Part shown: one piece after another, positions 31,301-40,786 of the stretch
Position numbering within the stretch: the first letter of the stretch is position 1
Layout: each line of letters starts with the position of its first letter
Assembly: GCA_027002405.1 (NCBI GenBank)
Contig: JALWZT010000258.1
Coordinates: 1 to 46,217 of the forward strand
Length of the DNA stretch: 46,217 bases
Direction: 5' to 3'
Source: Anaerolineae bacterium
GTDB taxonomy: Bacteria; Chloroflexota; Anaerolineae; J102
Notes under the pieces: generated by a model
Seen by the model: only the letters and a program-made list of their open reading frames with translations
Told to the model about the DNA's origin: nothing
Databases searched by the model: none
Made by a program: the position numbers and the translations under genes

Positions 31301-31302
31301 CG

Positions 31303-33474
31303 TTAGGGGATCTCCCATAGGTCACTTCCATCTGGGTGCGTCCATTGCACAGAACGCACCAATGGCGAAGCAGACTGCGACGCGAGGAGTAGGTGGGCTT
31401 CATGCGCCCCCCAACGCAAGTGCCATGCCTCTCCCTCTCTATGCATCCGCAGAGGGGCCGGGGCAAAGAGGGTGAGAAATCGCACAGACGTATGCTGCGC
31501 CACCGCGCTCAAAGCAAGAGCAGGACGACGAGTCTGGTAGTATGGCGCTCGCCAACCTTCGGGCCCCTCGGACGATGCCCGGGTCAAGGCCAACTCGACC
31601 GGCTGATCCGCCTGAATCAGCACCCAATAGGGTCCCTTGGGCGTATCGAGCCGGAGCCCCTGCTGGGGATGAGGGCCATGAAATGGATAATCAGCCAACA
31701 ACCAATGCAAACGGTAGACATGAGCGGCTTGCGACCCCAAATCATCGATGACCAACCAGCCTTCGCCAGGGAGCTGAACGATAGCGCGACGATGGGTTGT
31801 AGGATGCTGCAACCGATGATACCCATCATGGTCCCCTTCCCAATACTGAATCTCACCACGTGGAGAGCTTACCTCTTTCCGAACCTGAGCTCGCAGCCAG
31901 GGTAACCACAAAAAAGGCCCCACCCGCTCCATCTGATCCCGCTCATCGACGGTGACCGTGTTATGATAACGGGTGCGGGCCAAGGCATTATGCCAGGGAG
32001 GAGGTGCATTGTAGCTATACGTACCGGCATCCAACGCGATGTTTTGGCCTTGCCACCATAGGTCCACATGGAGCATATCGGCTTGGCCAGGGCGATGGCG
32101 AAAGGTCGCACAACGGGTAAAGAGGAACCCCTGGGCGGAACGAAGGGTATGATACCCCCCGATGCGCGCCTGCAGATTCCCTTGGGTCTCCGGCTGCAAA
32201 GGGGCCTGCAAGGCCTCAGGCCCAAACAACCACAAGAGCGCTTCATCCCAGGGTCCTTCGGCCAACACCCGCCGGCCCGAAGTCAGAACATACACAGCCT
32301 GGACCACCGGCCGGAAGTCCAGGTAATCGGAATTGCTCAGAGGCAAAATCAGCGCCCCATCGTTCTGACCATACAAAGGGACCTGGCCTGTGGATGCATC
32401 CAACAAGGCATACAGCCATCTCCCTGCCTGGGCCACGCGGCGGGATAGAGCCGAACTCAATGGCCGACCGTGGAGCTGCCCCAGACGCATGGCCCATAGA
32501 TAATCATGCAGCATAAGCCGGTGATAATTCACCGAATGCTGGACAAAGGAGCCATCTTCATAGATCAGTTCCTGCCCCAGCCTTTCCAAAACCCCTCGGC
32601 CTCGTTTCCGCCAGGCCGCGGCCTGACGAAACTGGGGGAAAAGCAATCCCAATGTCCACAACCCGACCCCTTCACTCACCCCATGGTTATTCTGCTGACT
32701 CAACGCATAATCCAGATTGGCGGCAATGCGCTCCCCCGACACTGCCAGCATCTGCGCCAGCATCAGGACCCGCTCGGGCGTGGTGGATGCCGCATCCGCG
32801 AACCCATACAACCCAAAAATCCAGGCCATGACTCGGAACGTGGTCTCCTGACCACATTTCCAATTCGGCCCCAAATTGGGGGGATTCTGCGCCCGCCAAT
32901 CCTCCACCAGGCGCCAAAAAAGTTCTGGATAGCGCTCGTCCCCTGTGCGCCAGTAAGCCCGCACCAGAGGATAAACAAACCCAAAACGACTCAGTTCCCA
33001 AACAACTTTGATATCCCCATGCCCAAAGTCAGAAACCCGACTCCAATGCCGCTCTGTGGGGAACCGCTGCCCCGTCCATGGGTTCTTATGCCAATCAGGG
33101 GGGAAACCCACCTTCTGGAGGGTATGAGAAAAATAGAGGAAATGTCCCCGAGCGATATTTTCAGCAAGGGTGACAGGATCATGGGGTCCCCCAGACCACG
33201 CTGCCAGCCGAGAGCGATAGGCCATCCGCTGCTGGGGATGGAAAAAGAAGGGGGGCGCGTGTTCACGCCAGTCCCGGGCAAAGGCCTCGGCCGTTGCCAA
33301 AGAGGGGTCTCGCAGCCAGGAAGAGGGAGGGATGGCCTCCCAGGGCCGGGCAGGGGTTTTGCGCTCCAACAAGCCCAGACGCTGTTGAAGAGCGTATCTC
33401 CCCCGGAAAAACACCCATCGCCATCCTAGATAGCGCCCGGCTTCTATCGCCAAACGTGCCTGTCGCCAGATCAT
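31303..33474 (-). CDS. Heparinase II/III-family protein (alginate-lyase-like)
   Basis: A 723-residue protein. The N-terminal half is an alpha/alpha toroid with the family segments WSRVSDFGHGDIKVVWELSR and NWKCGQETTFRVMAW. It continues with LSQQNNHGVSEGVGLWTLG and SVNYHRLMLHDYLWA, which carry the expected Asn, His and Tyr catalytic-type residues. The C-terminal half is a beta-sandwich starting near ADMLHVDLWWQGQNIALDAG. No signal peptide is visible, so it is either cytoplasmic or exported in another way. Genes of this type are common in exopolysaccharide clusters, where they may cleave or modify uronic-acid-containing chains. It shares an ATGA overlap with the bi-domain oxidoreductase upstream. 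Substrate unknown. Confidence 0.87.
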   Translation of the reverse strand: MIWRQARLAIEAGRYLGWRWVFFRGRYALQQRLGLLERKTPARPWEAIPPSSWLRDPSLATAEAFARDWREHAPPFFFHPQQRMAYRSRLAAWSGGPHDPVTLAENIARGHFLYFSHTLQKVGFPPDWHKNPWTGQRFPTERHWSRVSDFGHGDIKVVWELSRFGFVYPLVRAYWRTGDERYPELFWRLVEDWRAQNPPNLGPNWKCGQETTFRVMAWIFGLYGFADAASTTPERVLMLAQMLAVSGERIAANLDYALSQQNNHGVSEGVGLWTLGLLFPQFRQAAAWRKRGRGVLERLGQELIYEDGSFVQHSVNYHRLMLHDYLWAMRLGQLHGRPLSSALSRRVAQAGRWLYALLDASTGQVPLYGQNDGALILPLSNSDYLDFRPVVQAVYVLTSGRRVLAEGPWDEALLWLFGPEALQAPLQPETQGNLQARIGGYHTLRSAQGFLFTRCATFRHRPGQADMLHVDLWWQGQNIALDAGTYSYNAPPPWHNALARTRYHNTVTVDERDQMERVGPFLWLPWLRAQVRKEVSSPRGEIQYWEGDHDGYHRLQHPTTHRRAIVQLPGEGWLVIDDLGSQAAHVYRLHWLLADYPFHGPHPQQGLRLDTPKGPYWVLIQADQPVELALTRASSEGPEGWRAPYYQTRRPALALSAVAQHTSVRFLTLFAPAPLRMHREGEAWHLRWGAHEAHLLLASQSASPLVRSVQWTHPDGSDLWEIP

Positions 33475-35609
33475 GGAGCTTTCTGAGCCAAGACCTCCTC
33501 CACCGCATCCAGGGTGGCCAGAGTCACCTCCTCCAGCTCCGGCCAGGGAATGAGGGGAGGGCCCCCTTCTCGCACGCGCTGTACAAACGCGGCCACCTCG
33601 GCCTGGTGCCCTTTATCCTGGCGCCACAGCCGCATCTTGCGAAACCCGGGCCAACCATACCCCACCAGCGTCTTGAAATTATCCAATACCAATATCCTCT
33701 CCTCACTGAACACCTCCACCCGTTCTTTAGGGAACTGCTTGCTGCCATTGGCAAAATAGTGCACCACCCCCAGCGAGCCATCCTGGAAGGTCAAAGTCAC
33801 ACTGACGGTATCGGGGGTAGGGATGGATCTGGAGCCAGGCAGCATGGCCCGGGCGGTGACCTCGGTGATGGGACTTCCGATCAGGAAGCGCAAGAAATCC
33901 ACGAAATGACACCCTTCACCGATGATGCGGCCGCCCCCTTGCTGACGATCATGGATCCAATGGTCCGGAGGGATGGCGCCCGCGTTCACCGTATAGACGG
34001 CCGCCACAGGCGCGGTGCGGCTGGCCAGCAAGGTGCGCATCTTCTGAGCCAGCGGGGCAAAACGACGATTGAATCCCACCATCAATTGCACAGGAAGGGC
34101 CTTTTCGTAAGCGGCCCGGATGGCAGCCAGAGAAGCCCGATCAAGGGCCAAAGGTTTTTCCACAAAAACATGCTTCCCTTTTTCCAGGGCCTGAATCACC
34201 AAGGGCGCGTGGGTCTGATGGCGGGTGAGGATGAAAATCGTGTTGATCTCAGGGTCTTCGAAAATTTCTTCAGGATCGGAAACAGCCTGGTCAAACCCAA
34301 ATTTACGAGCCGCCAACGTGGCAGAAAGCCCGCGGCTCGCAGCAATGGTTCGCAATTGGGCATCAGTTTGGGATAGTGCCGGTAATAGCACCCGCTGCGC
34401 AAAATTCCCCGCGCCGATCACGCCTACGACAGGATCCCCTGCCCCGGCGGACTCCTCTTCCGGCAGAGAGGGCCGAGTCACCACACGAATCGACCGCTGC
34501 GGTTGCGGGGAATAAGTAAGAAGAATCCCTAAGGGATCCGCGTTCGACACCAACTCCTGATAGATGGAAGGGGCTTCTTCCAAAGGGATCCGGTGAGAGA
34601 TGAGGGGCTGCACATCCAGCTTGCCCTGAGCCATCATCTCCAAAACTGCTTCAAAATTGCGTTGGGCCGTCCAGCGGACCAAACCGTAAGGATAATCCTG
34701 CCCTTTTTCTTCGTAGTTGGGATCATAACGGCCAGGCCCGTAGGAACAGGAGACCTGAAAGGAAAGCTCCTTCTCATAAAAATCAGACCGTCGCAGCTCC
34801 AATCCCGTCACTCCGACCAGGACAATCCGCCCCCGTTGCCGACTCATCTGGGCGGCCTGATGCACCGGCTCGCTGCTGCGGGTCGCAGCGGTGATCAAGA
34901 CCGCGTCCAGACCTCGCCCGCGCGAAAAGGCCATCCCCGCCGCGACAGGATCTACCTGACGGGGATTAAAGGCTTCAGCTCCAAAACGACGAGCCATATC
35001 CACGCGCGCATCTTGAAGATCAAAACCAATGACGCGACATCCATTGGCCAAAAGCATCTGGACGGTGAGCAGGCCAATCAACCCCAAACCGATCACGGCC
35101 ACCGATTCCCCCAGCGTGGGCTGGGCCAGACGGATGCCCTGCAACCCTATCGCGGCCAGGACTGTAAAAGCAGCCTCGTCGTCACTGACCTCATCTGGAA
35201 TGCGGGCACACAGATTTTGCGAAACCGCTACCAGCTCCGCATGAGGCCCGTTGGAAACCACCCTATCCCCCAAACGAAAGTCCATGACATCAGGGCCTAT
35301 GTCCACTACCCTTCCCACATTGCAATACCCCAAAGGAAGGGGCGTAGCCAACTTGCTGCGCACCGCGTCCCATGTGGCCAAGACACCATCGGTGCGCATC
35401 TTGTCCAACACCTGTTGCACCTTCTCGGGCTGGGCGCGCGCCTTGGCCAGCCAATGGGCCTGACCAAAGGAGACCAACATACGTTCTGTCCCCGGCGAGA
35501 TGAGACTGCGCTGAGTGGCAATGAGCAGTTGGCGGTGCTTCACCTGAGGATCAGGAACTGTCACAAGCTCCGTGTCCCCGGTATCAAGATGCTGGATTAA
35601 CTGTTGCAT
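33471..35609 (-). CDS. Bi-domain oxidoreductase: medium-chain dehydrogenase fused to Gfo/Idh/MocA
   Basis: A 712-residue fusion. Residues about 1-370 are a zinc-type medium-chain dehydrogenase-like domain: SLISPGTERMLVSFG, PLPLGYCNVGRVVDIGPDV, AAIGLQGIRLAQPTLGESVA and VIGLGLIGLLTVQML. Residues about 395-712 are a Gfo/Idh/MocA domain: VVGVIGAGNFAQRVLLPAL, then [10 protein letters not shown] and IGEGCHFVDFLRFLIG. Such fusions are typical of surface-polysaccharide operons and often sit next to heparinase-like genes and WbuB-like glycosyltransferases, as here. The substrate is unknown; oxidation at C3 or C4 of a sugar is a fair guess. Gap to the upstream gene is six bases. Confidence 0.9.
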   Translation of the reverse strand: MQQLIQHLDTGDTELVTVPDPQVKHRQLLIATQRSLISPGTERMLVSFGQAHWLAKARAQPEKVQQVLDKMRTDGVLATWDAVRSKLATPLPLGYCNVGRVVDIGPDVMDFRLGDRVVSNGPHAELVAVSQNLCARIPDEVSDDEAAFTVLAAIGLQGIRLAQPTLGESVAVIGLGLIGLLTVQMLLANGCRVIGFDLQDARVDMARRFGAEAFNPRQVDPVAAGMAFSRGRGLDAVLITAATRSSEPVHQAAQMSRQRGRIVLVGVTGLELRRSDFYEKELSFQVSCSYGPGRYDPNYEEKGQDYPYGLVRWTAQRNFEAVLEMMAQGKLDVQPLISHRIPLEEAPSIYQELVSNADPLGILLTYSPQPQRSIRVVTRPSLPEEESAGAGDPVVGVIGAGNFAQRVLLPALSQTDAQLRTIAASRGLSATLAARKFGFDQAVSDPEEIFEDPEINTIFILTRHQTHAPLVIQALEKGKHVFVEKPLALDRASLAAIRAAYEKALPVQLMVGFNRRFAPLAQKMRTLLASRTAPVAAVYTVNAGAIPPDHWIHDRQQGGGRIIGEGCHFVDFLRFLIGSPITEVTARAMLPGSRSIPTPDTVSVTLTFQDGSLGVVHYFANGSKQFPKERVEVFSEERILVLDNFKTLVGYGWPGFRKMRLWRQDKGHQAEVAAFVQRVREGGPPLIPWPELEEVTLATLDAVEEVLAQKAP

Positions 35610-35615
35610 GATACA

Positions 35616-36752
35616 CTAAAATAACGTTCGATACATGGCAATCAATTTGGCTGCTTCGTTTTCCCAGTTGTACCGGGTCATGACCGCGCGACGGCCTTTC
35701 CGGCCCATCTCCACCATCTGTTGCGGATTTTGGGCCCAATTATCCAAAATGCGGGCCAATGCCACCGGGTCTGTGACATCCACCACGGTGCCACATCCTG
35801 TTTCTTGCACGATCTCTCGTAACAAGATGGCAAAATCCGGGACGATCACAGCCAACCCTGCCGCCATATAGTCGAACATCTTATGGGGCAAAGCGTAGGT
35901 ATGATTTTCCGTTCCCGGCTGGAAGAGAATAACCCCCACATGGGCCTGCAACAACCGTTGAAAAGCCTCTTGATAAGGAAGCCAATCCACCACCTCTACC
36001 CGATGGGCAAGGCCCAAGGCCTGAGCCTGGGCTTCAAAATCCGGGCGACTGCCATCGTTGAACTCACCAATGACCAGAAGTCGGGCTTCAGCCTTCCGCG
36101 TCTTGGCCAGCGCCTGCAAAAGCACAGGCCATCCTCGCACACGGCTGATCAAGCCCAAATGCACCACCGTCCATGAGCCAGAGGTGAGATCGGGTTTTTC
36201 CAGGCGCTCATCCCCGTGGGGACGAGGGGCGTAATTATTGACAACGATGCTTTTCCCGCGGGCGGTAGGATACCCCCGGGCCAGGGAAGGCTGGGCAAAG
36301 ACGAGATAATCCGTGCCCCGTACCAGCAGCCGAAACAGAAGGCGCCAAAGGGGGGGCAACAAAGAACGCAACCAACGGGGCCCGTGGCGGGCACCAAACA
36401 CTGTCTCGTAATGTTCGTGGACATCAAAGACGATGGTCTTGCCCCGGAAAACTTTCAGAGCCACCCCCACCAGCCAGGAATCCACTTCATTGCAATGATA
36501 GGCATCCGCGTCTTCTTCCACGGCCAAACGATAAAGCAAGGGCATCTGGCGCAAGCGGGCCCGCAGCCCCTGGGGGCGGGGATACGGACGAATCTTCACC
36601 CCCTGCTCGGTGCGCACCTCCCCCTCTCCGGGCGCAATATGGGTCACGCGAAATCCGGCTTGGGCTAAAGAGACAGCCTCCTTCTGGAAAACCCGCTTAT
36701 CATCATAGGGATGCATGGATGAAAGGAAACAAATCGTACGCTGACTAGCCAA
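35616..36752 (-). CDS. Glycosyltransferase family 4
   Basis: A 378-residue GT-B enzyme. It begins LASQRTICFLSSMHPYDDKR with VFQKEAVSLAQAGFRVTHIA, a form common in polysaccharide clusters. The C-terminal domain has VVHLGLISRVRGWPVLLQAL, RVEVVDWLPYQEAFQRL and KMFDYMAAGLAVIVPD. I prefer the TTG start because GGAGG (36759-36763) lies six bases upstream, exactly as for dnaN; ATG at 36770 is the alternative. It overlaps the end of the epimerase gene by eight bases. Donor and acceptor are unknown. Confidence 0.85.
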   Translation of the reverse strand: MASQRTICFLSSMHPYDDKRVFQKEAVSLAQAGFRVTHIAPGEGEVRTEQGVKIRPYPRPQGLRARLRQMPLLYRLAVEEDADAYHCNEVDSWLVGVALKVFRGKTIVFDVHEHYETVFGARHGPRWLRSLLPPLWRLLFRLLVRGTDYLVFAQPSLARGYPTARGKSIVVNNYAPRPHGDERLEKPDLTSGSWTVVHLGLISRVRGWPVLLQALAKTRKAEARLLVIGEFNDGSRPDFEAQAQALGLAHRVEVVDWLPYQEAFQRLLQAHVGVILFQPGTENHTYALPHKMFDYMAAGLAVIVPDFAILLREIVQETGCGTVVDVTDPVALARILDNWAQNPQQMVEMGRKGRRAVMTRYNWENEAAKLIAMYRTLF

Positions 36753-37833
36753 CGGCCTCCTCCAACACATCGACGATTTTTTCGGCGGCCCGACCATCAC
36801 CAAACAAAGGCGGGGGGTCTCCTTCCACACGGAACTCTCGGACCGCCTGGATAATTGCTGGGGGGTCCGCGCCTACCACTCGATTCCATCCTGCCTCCAC
36901 GGTTTCCACCCATTCGGTCTCGGGGCGCAGCGTCACGCAGGGCGTGCGCAGCAGATAAGCTTCCTTCTGCATGCCGCCGGAATCCGTCAAGACCATCCGG
37001 GCATGCTCTTCCAGGAGCAACATGTCCAGATACCCCACCGGTTCAATCATCCGCACGCCGCAAGCCGCCAACGCCTCGGGTTCTACCCCCATGGCATCAA
37101 GCCGAGCTCGAGTACGAGGATGGACCGGGAAAACCACCGGTTCCTCCAACGCGCAGAAAGCCTCCAAAATCCCCTGCAGGGTTTCGGGGGAATCGGTATT
37201 GTAGGGGCGATGGACCGTGGCCAGCAGATAATGCCCGGGGGTCAGGGCCAGATCGCGCAAAATGGTGGACTGGGCCCGGGCCTTTTGCGAAAAAGCCAAT
37301 AAGGCATCGAACATGGTATCCCCCACCCAGTAGACACCTTGCCGGATGCCCTCGGCTGCCAGGTTGTTCACCGCGGTTTCGGTAGGACAAAACAACACAT
37401 CCGCGCAATGGTCTGTGAGCACGCGATTGTGCTCTTCCGGCATGTCGCGATTAAACGAGCGCAACCCGGCTTCCACATGGGCAACGGGTACACGCAACTT
37501 GACCGCAGCCAAAGCCGCGGCCAGGGTGGAGTTCGTATCCCCATACACCAAGACCCAGTCCGGCCTTTCTTGCAAAAAGATCCTCTCCAAGCCCATGAGC
37601 ATATGGGCTGTTTGCCAGCCATGGGTTCCGGAGCCGACTTCCAAATTGCGATGGGGAAGAGGGATATCCAACTCCTCAAAAAACACCTGGGACATATTGG
37701 CATCGTAATGTTGCCCCGTGTGGATGAGGAGATGACGATGCCCGCGGGATTGAAGCACGCGAACCACAGGCGCGGCTTTAATGAACTGAGGCCGTGCGCC
37801 TACCACCGTGAAGATCTTCAGAGGCCGGTTCAT
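36745..37833 (-). CDS. Non-hydrolysing UDP-GlcNAc 2-epimerase family (WbpI/WlbD-like)
   Basis: A 362-residue GT-B-like epimerase. Key segments are FTVVGARPQFIKAAPVVRVL, HTGQHYDANMSQVFFEE, VYGDTNSTLAAALAAVKL, HVEAGLRSFNRDMPEEHNR and VLTDSGGMQKEAY. The GARPQFIKA/HYDANMS forms are those of the WbpI/WlbD branch that acts on UDP-2,3-diacetamido-glucuronic acid, rather than the GTRPEAIKM form of E. coli WecB. Given WlbA- and WlbB-like genes next door, that role is favoured, but ordinary UDP-GlcNAc epimerisation is possible. It heads the five-gene operon running to 30077. No clear ribosome site. Confidence 0.88.
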   Translation of the reverse strand: MNRPLKIFTVVGARPQFIKAAPVVRVLQSRGHRHLLIHTGQHYDANMSQVFFEELDIPLPHRNLEVGSGTHGWQTAHMLMGLERIFLQERPDWVLVYGDTNSTLAAALAAVKLRVPVAHVEAGLRSFNRDMPEEHNRVLTDHCADVLFCPTETAVNNLAAEGIRQGVYWVGDTMFDALLAFSQKARAQSTILRDLALTPGHYLLATVHRPYNTDSPETLQGILEAFCALEEPVVFPVHPRTRARLDAMGVEPEALAACGVRMIEPVGYLDMLLLEEHARMVLTDSGGMQKEAYLLRTPCVTLRPETEWVETVEAGWNRVVGADPPAIIQAVREFRVEGDPPPLFGDGRAAEKIVDVLEEAVG

Positions 37834-37895
37834 GGATGGAGGAAAATTCGAGGTAGGATGATGAAAATGGGAACGCAGAGAATCTTTCGTCTTTA

Positions 37896-38056
37896 GTAAC
37901 TATACAGGTATCCCACCCAACGCTTTGCCACGAAGGCTCGAAGCTTTTCGAAGACACGAAGAGAGCCTTTTATTTTCTCCTTCGTGCCTTTGTGCCTTTG
38001 TGCCTTCGTGTCTTCGTGGTTTTTATCTTGCTATGGAAGGGTAGGTGTATAGTTAC
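37896..38056. mobile_element. E3 hairpin element (161 bp) with 8-bp duplication
   Basis: Terminal inverted repeats GTAACTATACA (37896-37906) and TGTATAGTTAC (38046-38056) are perfect over 11 bp. It is flanked by the 8-bp direct repeat CGTCTTTA (37888-37895 and 38057-38064). The interior is a hairpin of CCACGAAG and CTTCGTGG arms (37928-38019) filled with CTTTGTGC words. It lies between two operons on the same strand, where the hairpin could also end transcription. Confidence 0.85.
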
Positions 38057-38111
38057 CGTCTTTAATCTTTATTCTTTCTCACCGCAGAGGGCGCAAAGTT
38101 AACTGAACGCT

Positions 38112-38144
38112 CAATCCTAATCCTAATCCTAATCCCGATCCTAT
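38112..38144 (-). repeat. CCTAAT array joined to a stop codon
   Basis: Tandem CCTAAT words directly follow (on the minus strand, TAATAGGATCGGGATTAGG) the stop codon of the WlbA-like gene. The preceding 38065-38111 has only a short CCGCAGAGGGCG fragment. Confidence 0.75.
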
Positions 38145-39166
38145 TAACCACGCGCGGCCTTCATGGCCCGATCCGCGGCTTCCAACACCTGAACCACAGC
38201 CAGGCCATTGCGCCCGTCGGCCAGGGGCGGCTCGCCCGTGCGGATGGCGTCTACGAACGCCTGACATTCGACCCGCAGGGGCTCGGTAAATGGGATTTTG
38301 GGGATCAACAGATCCCCCGCGCGAAGCAACAACTGGAACTCGCCAAAGGTCGCGTACCGGCCCAACCCATGGCCCGGCCTGCGATCCACCCCCTTATCAT
38401 AGAGGCGGATTTTGGCATCAGGACTCACATCATCATACACCACCATCTTCTTGCTCCCCACCACCGTCATCCGCCGCACCTTGTTGGGGTCCAGCCAGCT
38501 CACATGCACACCCACCGCCTGCCCGCCCGGGTATTCCAAATTCATGAAGACCACATCTTCAATGTTTGGCTGAAGATAAGCATACCCCTGGGCATGCACC
38601 CGGGTAGGCGTGGCATCTAACCAGTAGTTGATAATGGAAATATCATGAGGGGCAAAATTCCACAGCGCGTTCACATCTTGCCGCACAATGCCCAAATTAA
38701 GACGCTGGGCGTAAATGTAATAGATCTCGCCCAATTCTCCCGAATCGATGTAGGCTTTCACCTGGCGTACGGCCGCGTTGTAGAGGAAGACATGCCCCAC
38801 CATAAGGATAAGCCCCTGGCTTTCGGCCAATTGCACCAGGTCTTGCGCCTCCTGCGCCGTGCGAGCCAGGGGTTTTTCTACAAAAACATGCTTGCCCGCT
38901 TGCAACGCCGCGCGGGCCAGGGGGTAATGGGTGCGTACGGGGGTCGCCAGCATCACGGCATCGAGGGCCGGATCTTCTAGCAGTCTATCAAAATCACGCA
39001 CCGCCCGGGCCATAGGATACCGCTCAGCCCATTGTTGCAGCCGGGCTGCATCGGCATCACAAAGGGCATACAAGCGAGCATGGGGGAGCGCGTGGATATT
39101 CCGCGCCAGATTGGGGCCCCAATGCCCCAGCCCTACCACAGCCACATGAATGGGAGCCACACTCAT
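38144..39166 (-). CDS. Gfo/Idh/MocA-family dehydrogenase (WlbA/WbpB-like), copy 1
   Basis: A 340-residue NAD(P)-dependent oxidoreductase. It opens [20 protein letters not shown] (Rossmann), has the EKPL motif in [34 protein letters not shown], then [20 protein letters not shown] and [14 protein letters not shown]. The NRLNLG/APHDI features mark the WlbA branch, which oxidises UDP-N-acetyl-glucosaminuronic acid at C3. It starts in an ATGA overlap with the acetyltransferase stop, so the two are coupled. It is about one-third identical in pattern to the second copy at 39776-40786; having two may allow two different sugars. Confidence 0.88.
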   Translation of the reverse strand: MSVAPIHVAVVGLGHWGPNLARNIHALPHARLYALCDADAARLQQWAERYPMARAVRDFDRLLEDPALDAVMLATPVRTHYPLARAALQAGKHVFVEKPLARTAQEAQDLVQLAESQGLILMVGHVFLYNAAVRQVKAYIDSGELGEIYYIYAQRLNLGIVRQDVNALWNFAPHDISIINYWLDATPTRVHAQGYAYLQPNIEDVVFMNLEYPGGQAVGVHVSWLDPNKVRRMTVVGSKKMVVYDDVSPDAKIRLYDKGVDRRPGHGLGRYATFGEFQLLLRAGDLLIPKIPFTEPLRVECQAFVDAIRTGEPPLADGRNGLAVVQVLEAADRAMKAARG

Positions 39167-39783
39167 GGGAGGGGTTTTTCCTCCGGCCAATCCAGGCAAC
39201 GCAAGCCCCCTGGCTGCACCTCCCGATACCGCCAACCACTTTGAGGGCAAATCCAATTCCCATCTTCATCCTTTTCCGTCAGCCGATGCCCGTGGCGGCT
39301 GATCCACCCCACCTGGCGGGCAGGCACCCCCACCATGAGGGCATAATCGGGCACATCCTTTGTCACCACCGCGCCCGCGCCGATGAGCGCGTAGCGACCG
39401 ATAGTGACGCCGCAGACAATGGTGGCGTTGGCGCCAATGGTGGCACCCCGCCGTACCAGGGTGGTTTGGAATTCATGCCTGCGCGGGATTTCGCTGCGGG
39501 GATTGATGACATTGGTAAAAACCATGGACGGCCCGCAAAAGACGTAATCCTCCAGAATCACGCCATGGTATACCGAAACGTTGTTTTGGATCTTCACGCC
39601 ATTCCCAATGATGGTGTTGTTGTCCACGAACACGTTCTGGCCCAGGTTGCAGTTCGCACCAATGCGGGCCGTGGGCATGATGTGGCAAAAATGCCAGATG
39701 CGGGTCCCGGGGCCGATCTGCGCGCCTTCATCCACCACCGCGGTGGGATGCACAAAATAGTCGGGGGTCATTGGGTCAGTCAT
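39163..39783 (-). CDS. Left-handed beta-helix N-acetyltransferase (WlbB/WbpD-like)
   Basis: A 206-residue hexapeptide-repeat enzyme. It begins [20 protein letters not shown] with [20 protein letters not shown], continues with [20 protein letters not shown] and ends its helix at [20 protein letters not shown]. This is the signature of UDP-2-acetamido-3-amino-glucuronate 3-N-acetyltransferases. It would act after the WlbA-like enzyme and a WlbC-like aminotransferase. The last ~40 residues, which include [13 protein letters not shown], are a small extra tail also seen in WbpD relatives. It sits between two WlbA-like genes and overlaps both by a few bases. Confidence 0.9.
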   Translation of the reverse strand: MTDPMTPDYFVHPTAVVDEGAQIGPGTRIWHFCHIMPTARIGANCNLGQNVFVDNNTIIGNGVKIQNNVSVYHGVILEDYVFCGPSMVFTNVINPRSEIPRRHEFQTTLVRRGATIGANATIVCGVTIGRYALIGAGAVVTKDVPDYALMVGVPARQVGWISRHGHRLTEKDEDGNWICPQSGWRYREVQPGGLRCLDWPEEKPLP

Positions 39784-40786
39784 AAGATGATCCGGCCTCC
39801 ATAGGGAGTTGCACAGGCTCGCCGTTCATGATCAGGGAACGTTGCGCGGCTTGCAGCACTTGTAACACCCGCAACCCACTTTCACCATGGGTCACCGGGG
39901 GTTGACGGGTGACAATGGCATCCAAAAAAGCCTGGCATTCCAAGCGCAAGGGCTCTTCAGAGGAAAAGGGGATGGCTTGCCCCGGGCCTTTCACAGGCTC
40001 GGGCTGATCCTGGCGCCATTCCACCCGTTGATCATACAAAACCAACTGCTTGCTGACATCATCAAAACTGGCCATCTTCCGGGAGCCGATCACCACCAAA
40101 CGCTGTTCTTTGAATGGATGCAACCAGGAAACAAAGATGTGCGCCCGCACCCCATTATCAAAAAGCAAATTGGTGACGGTGACATCCGCGATGTTGGGTT
40201 GGACATACGCGCCCCCTGTGGCAGAAACCAGGAAGGGCGTCTCTCCGGTGATACGAAGGATCACCGCGATGTCATGGGGAGCAAAACTCCAGAGGATGTT
40301 CTCTTCCCGTCGAATTTTGCCTAAATTGAGGCGGTTGGAATAGATATAACGCACCTTCCCCAACTCGCCCGACTGGATCATGGCAAGCAAACGGACAATG
40401 GCAGGATGATACTCCAAGACATGCCCCACCATCAAGATGCGGCCCTGGGCCCGGGCCAAACGCACAAGCTCCCGGCCCTGCTCATAACGCAAGGTCAATG
40501 GCTTTTCCACGAAGACATCCTTGCCTGCCAAAAGCGCCTTGCGGGCAATGGCATAATGGGTTTCCGCGGGCGTGGCGATCACCACCCCAGCCACATCCGC
40601 GGCAATGGCCTCATCTTCTGACGCGACCACGGGAATACCCGGGGCAATGCTCTGCGCGCGCGCCCGGCCCGCGGAAGTCGCGTCCGCCACCAAAGCCAAG
40701 GCGCCCAATTGATGGAAATTACGTACGAGATTTTTCCCCCAATAGCCGCAACCAACCACGGCTACGGGGGGTGGTGAGGATTTCAT
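39776..40786 (-). CDS. Gfo/Idh/MocA-family dehydrogenase (WlbA/WbpB-like), copy 2
   Basis: A 336-residue oxidoreductase. [20 protein letters not shown] is the nucleotide loop; [15 protein letters not shown] has the catalytic-type Lys; [36 protein letters not shown] and [13 protein letters not shown] follow the WlbA pattern more closely than copy 1. It probably oxidises UDP-GlcNAcA at C3. ATG 40786 forms ATGA with the stop of the TPR gene. Its own stop lies within the next gene (ATGACTGA). No UDP-GlcNAc 6-dehydrogenase (WbpA) is in the window, so the uronic acid must be made elsewhere. Confidence 0.89.
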   Translation of the reverse strand: MKSSPPPVAVVGCGYWGKNLVRNFHQLGALALVADATSAGRARAQSIAPGIPVVASEDEAIAADVAGVVIATPAETHYAIARKALLAGKDVFVEKPLTLRYEQGRELVRLARAQGRILMVGHVLEYHPAIVRLLAMIQSGELGKVRYIYSNRLNLGKIRREENILWSFAPHDIAVILRITGETPFLVSATGGAYVQPNIADVTVTNLLFDNGVRAHIFVSWLHPFKEQRLVVIGSRKMASFDDVSKQLVLYDQRVEWRQDQPEPVKGPGQAIPFSSEEPLRLECQAFLDAIVTRQPPVTHGESGLRVLQVLQAAQRSLIMNGEPVQLPMEAGSSYD

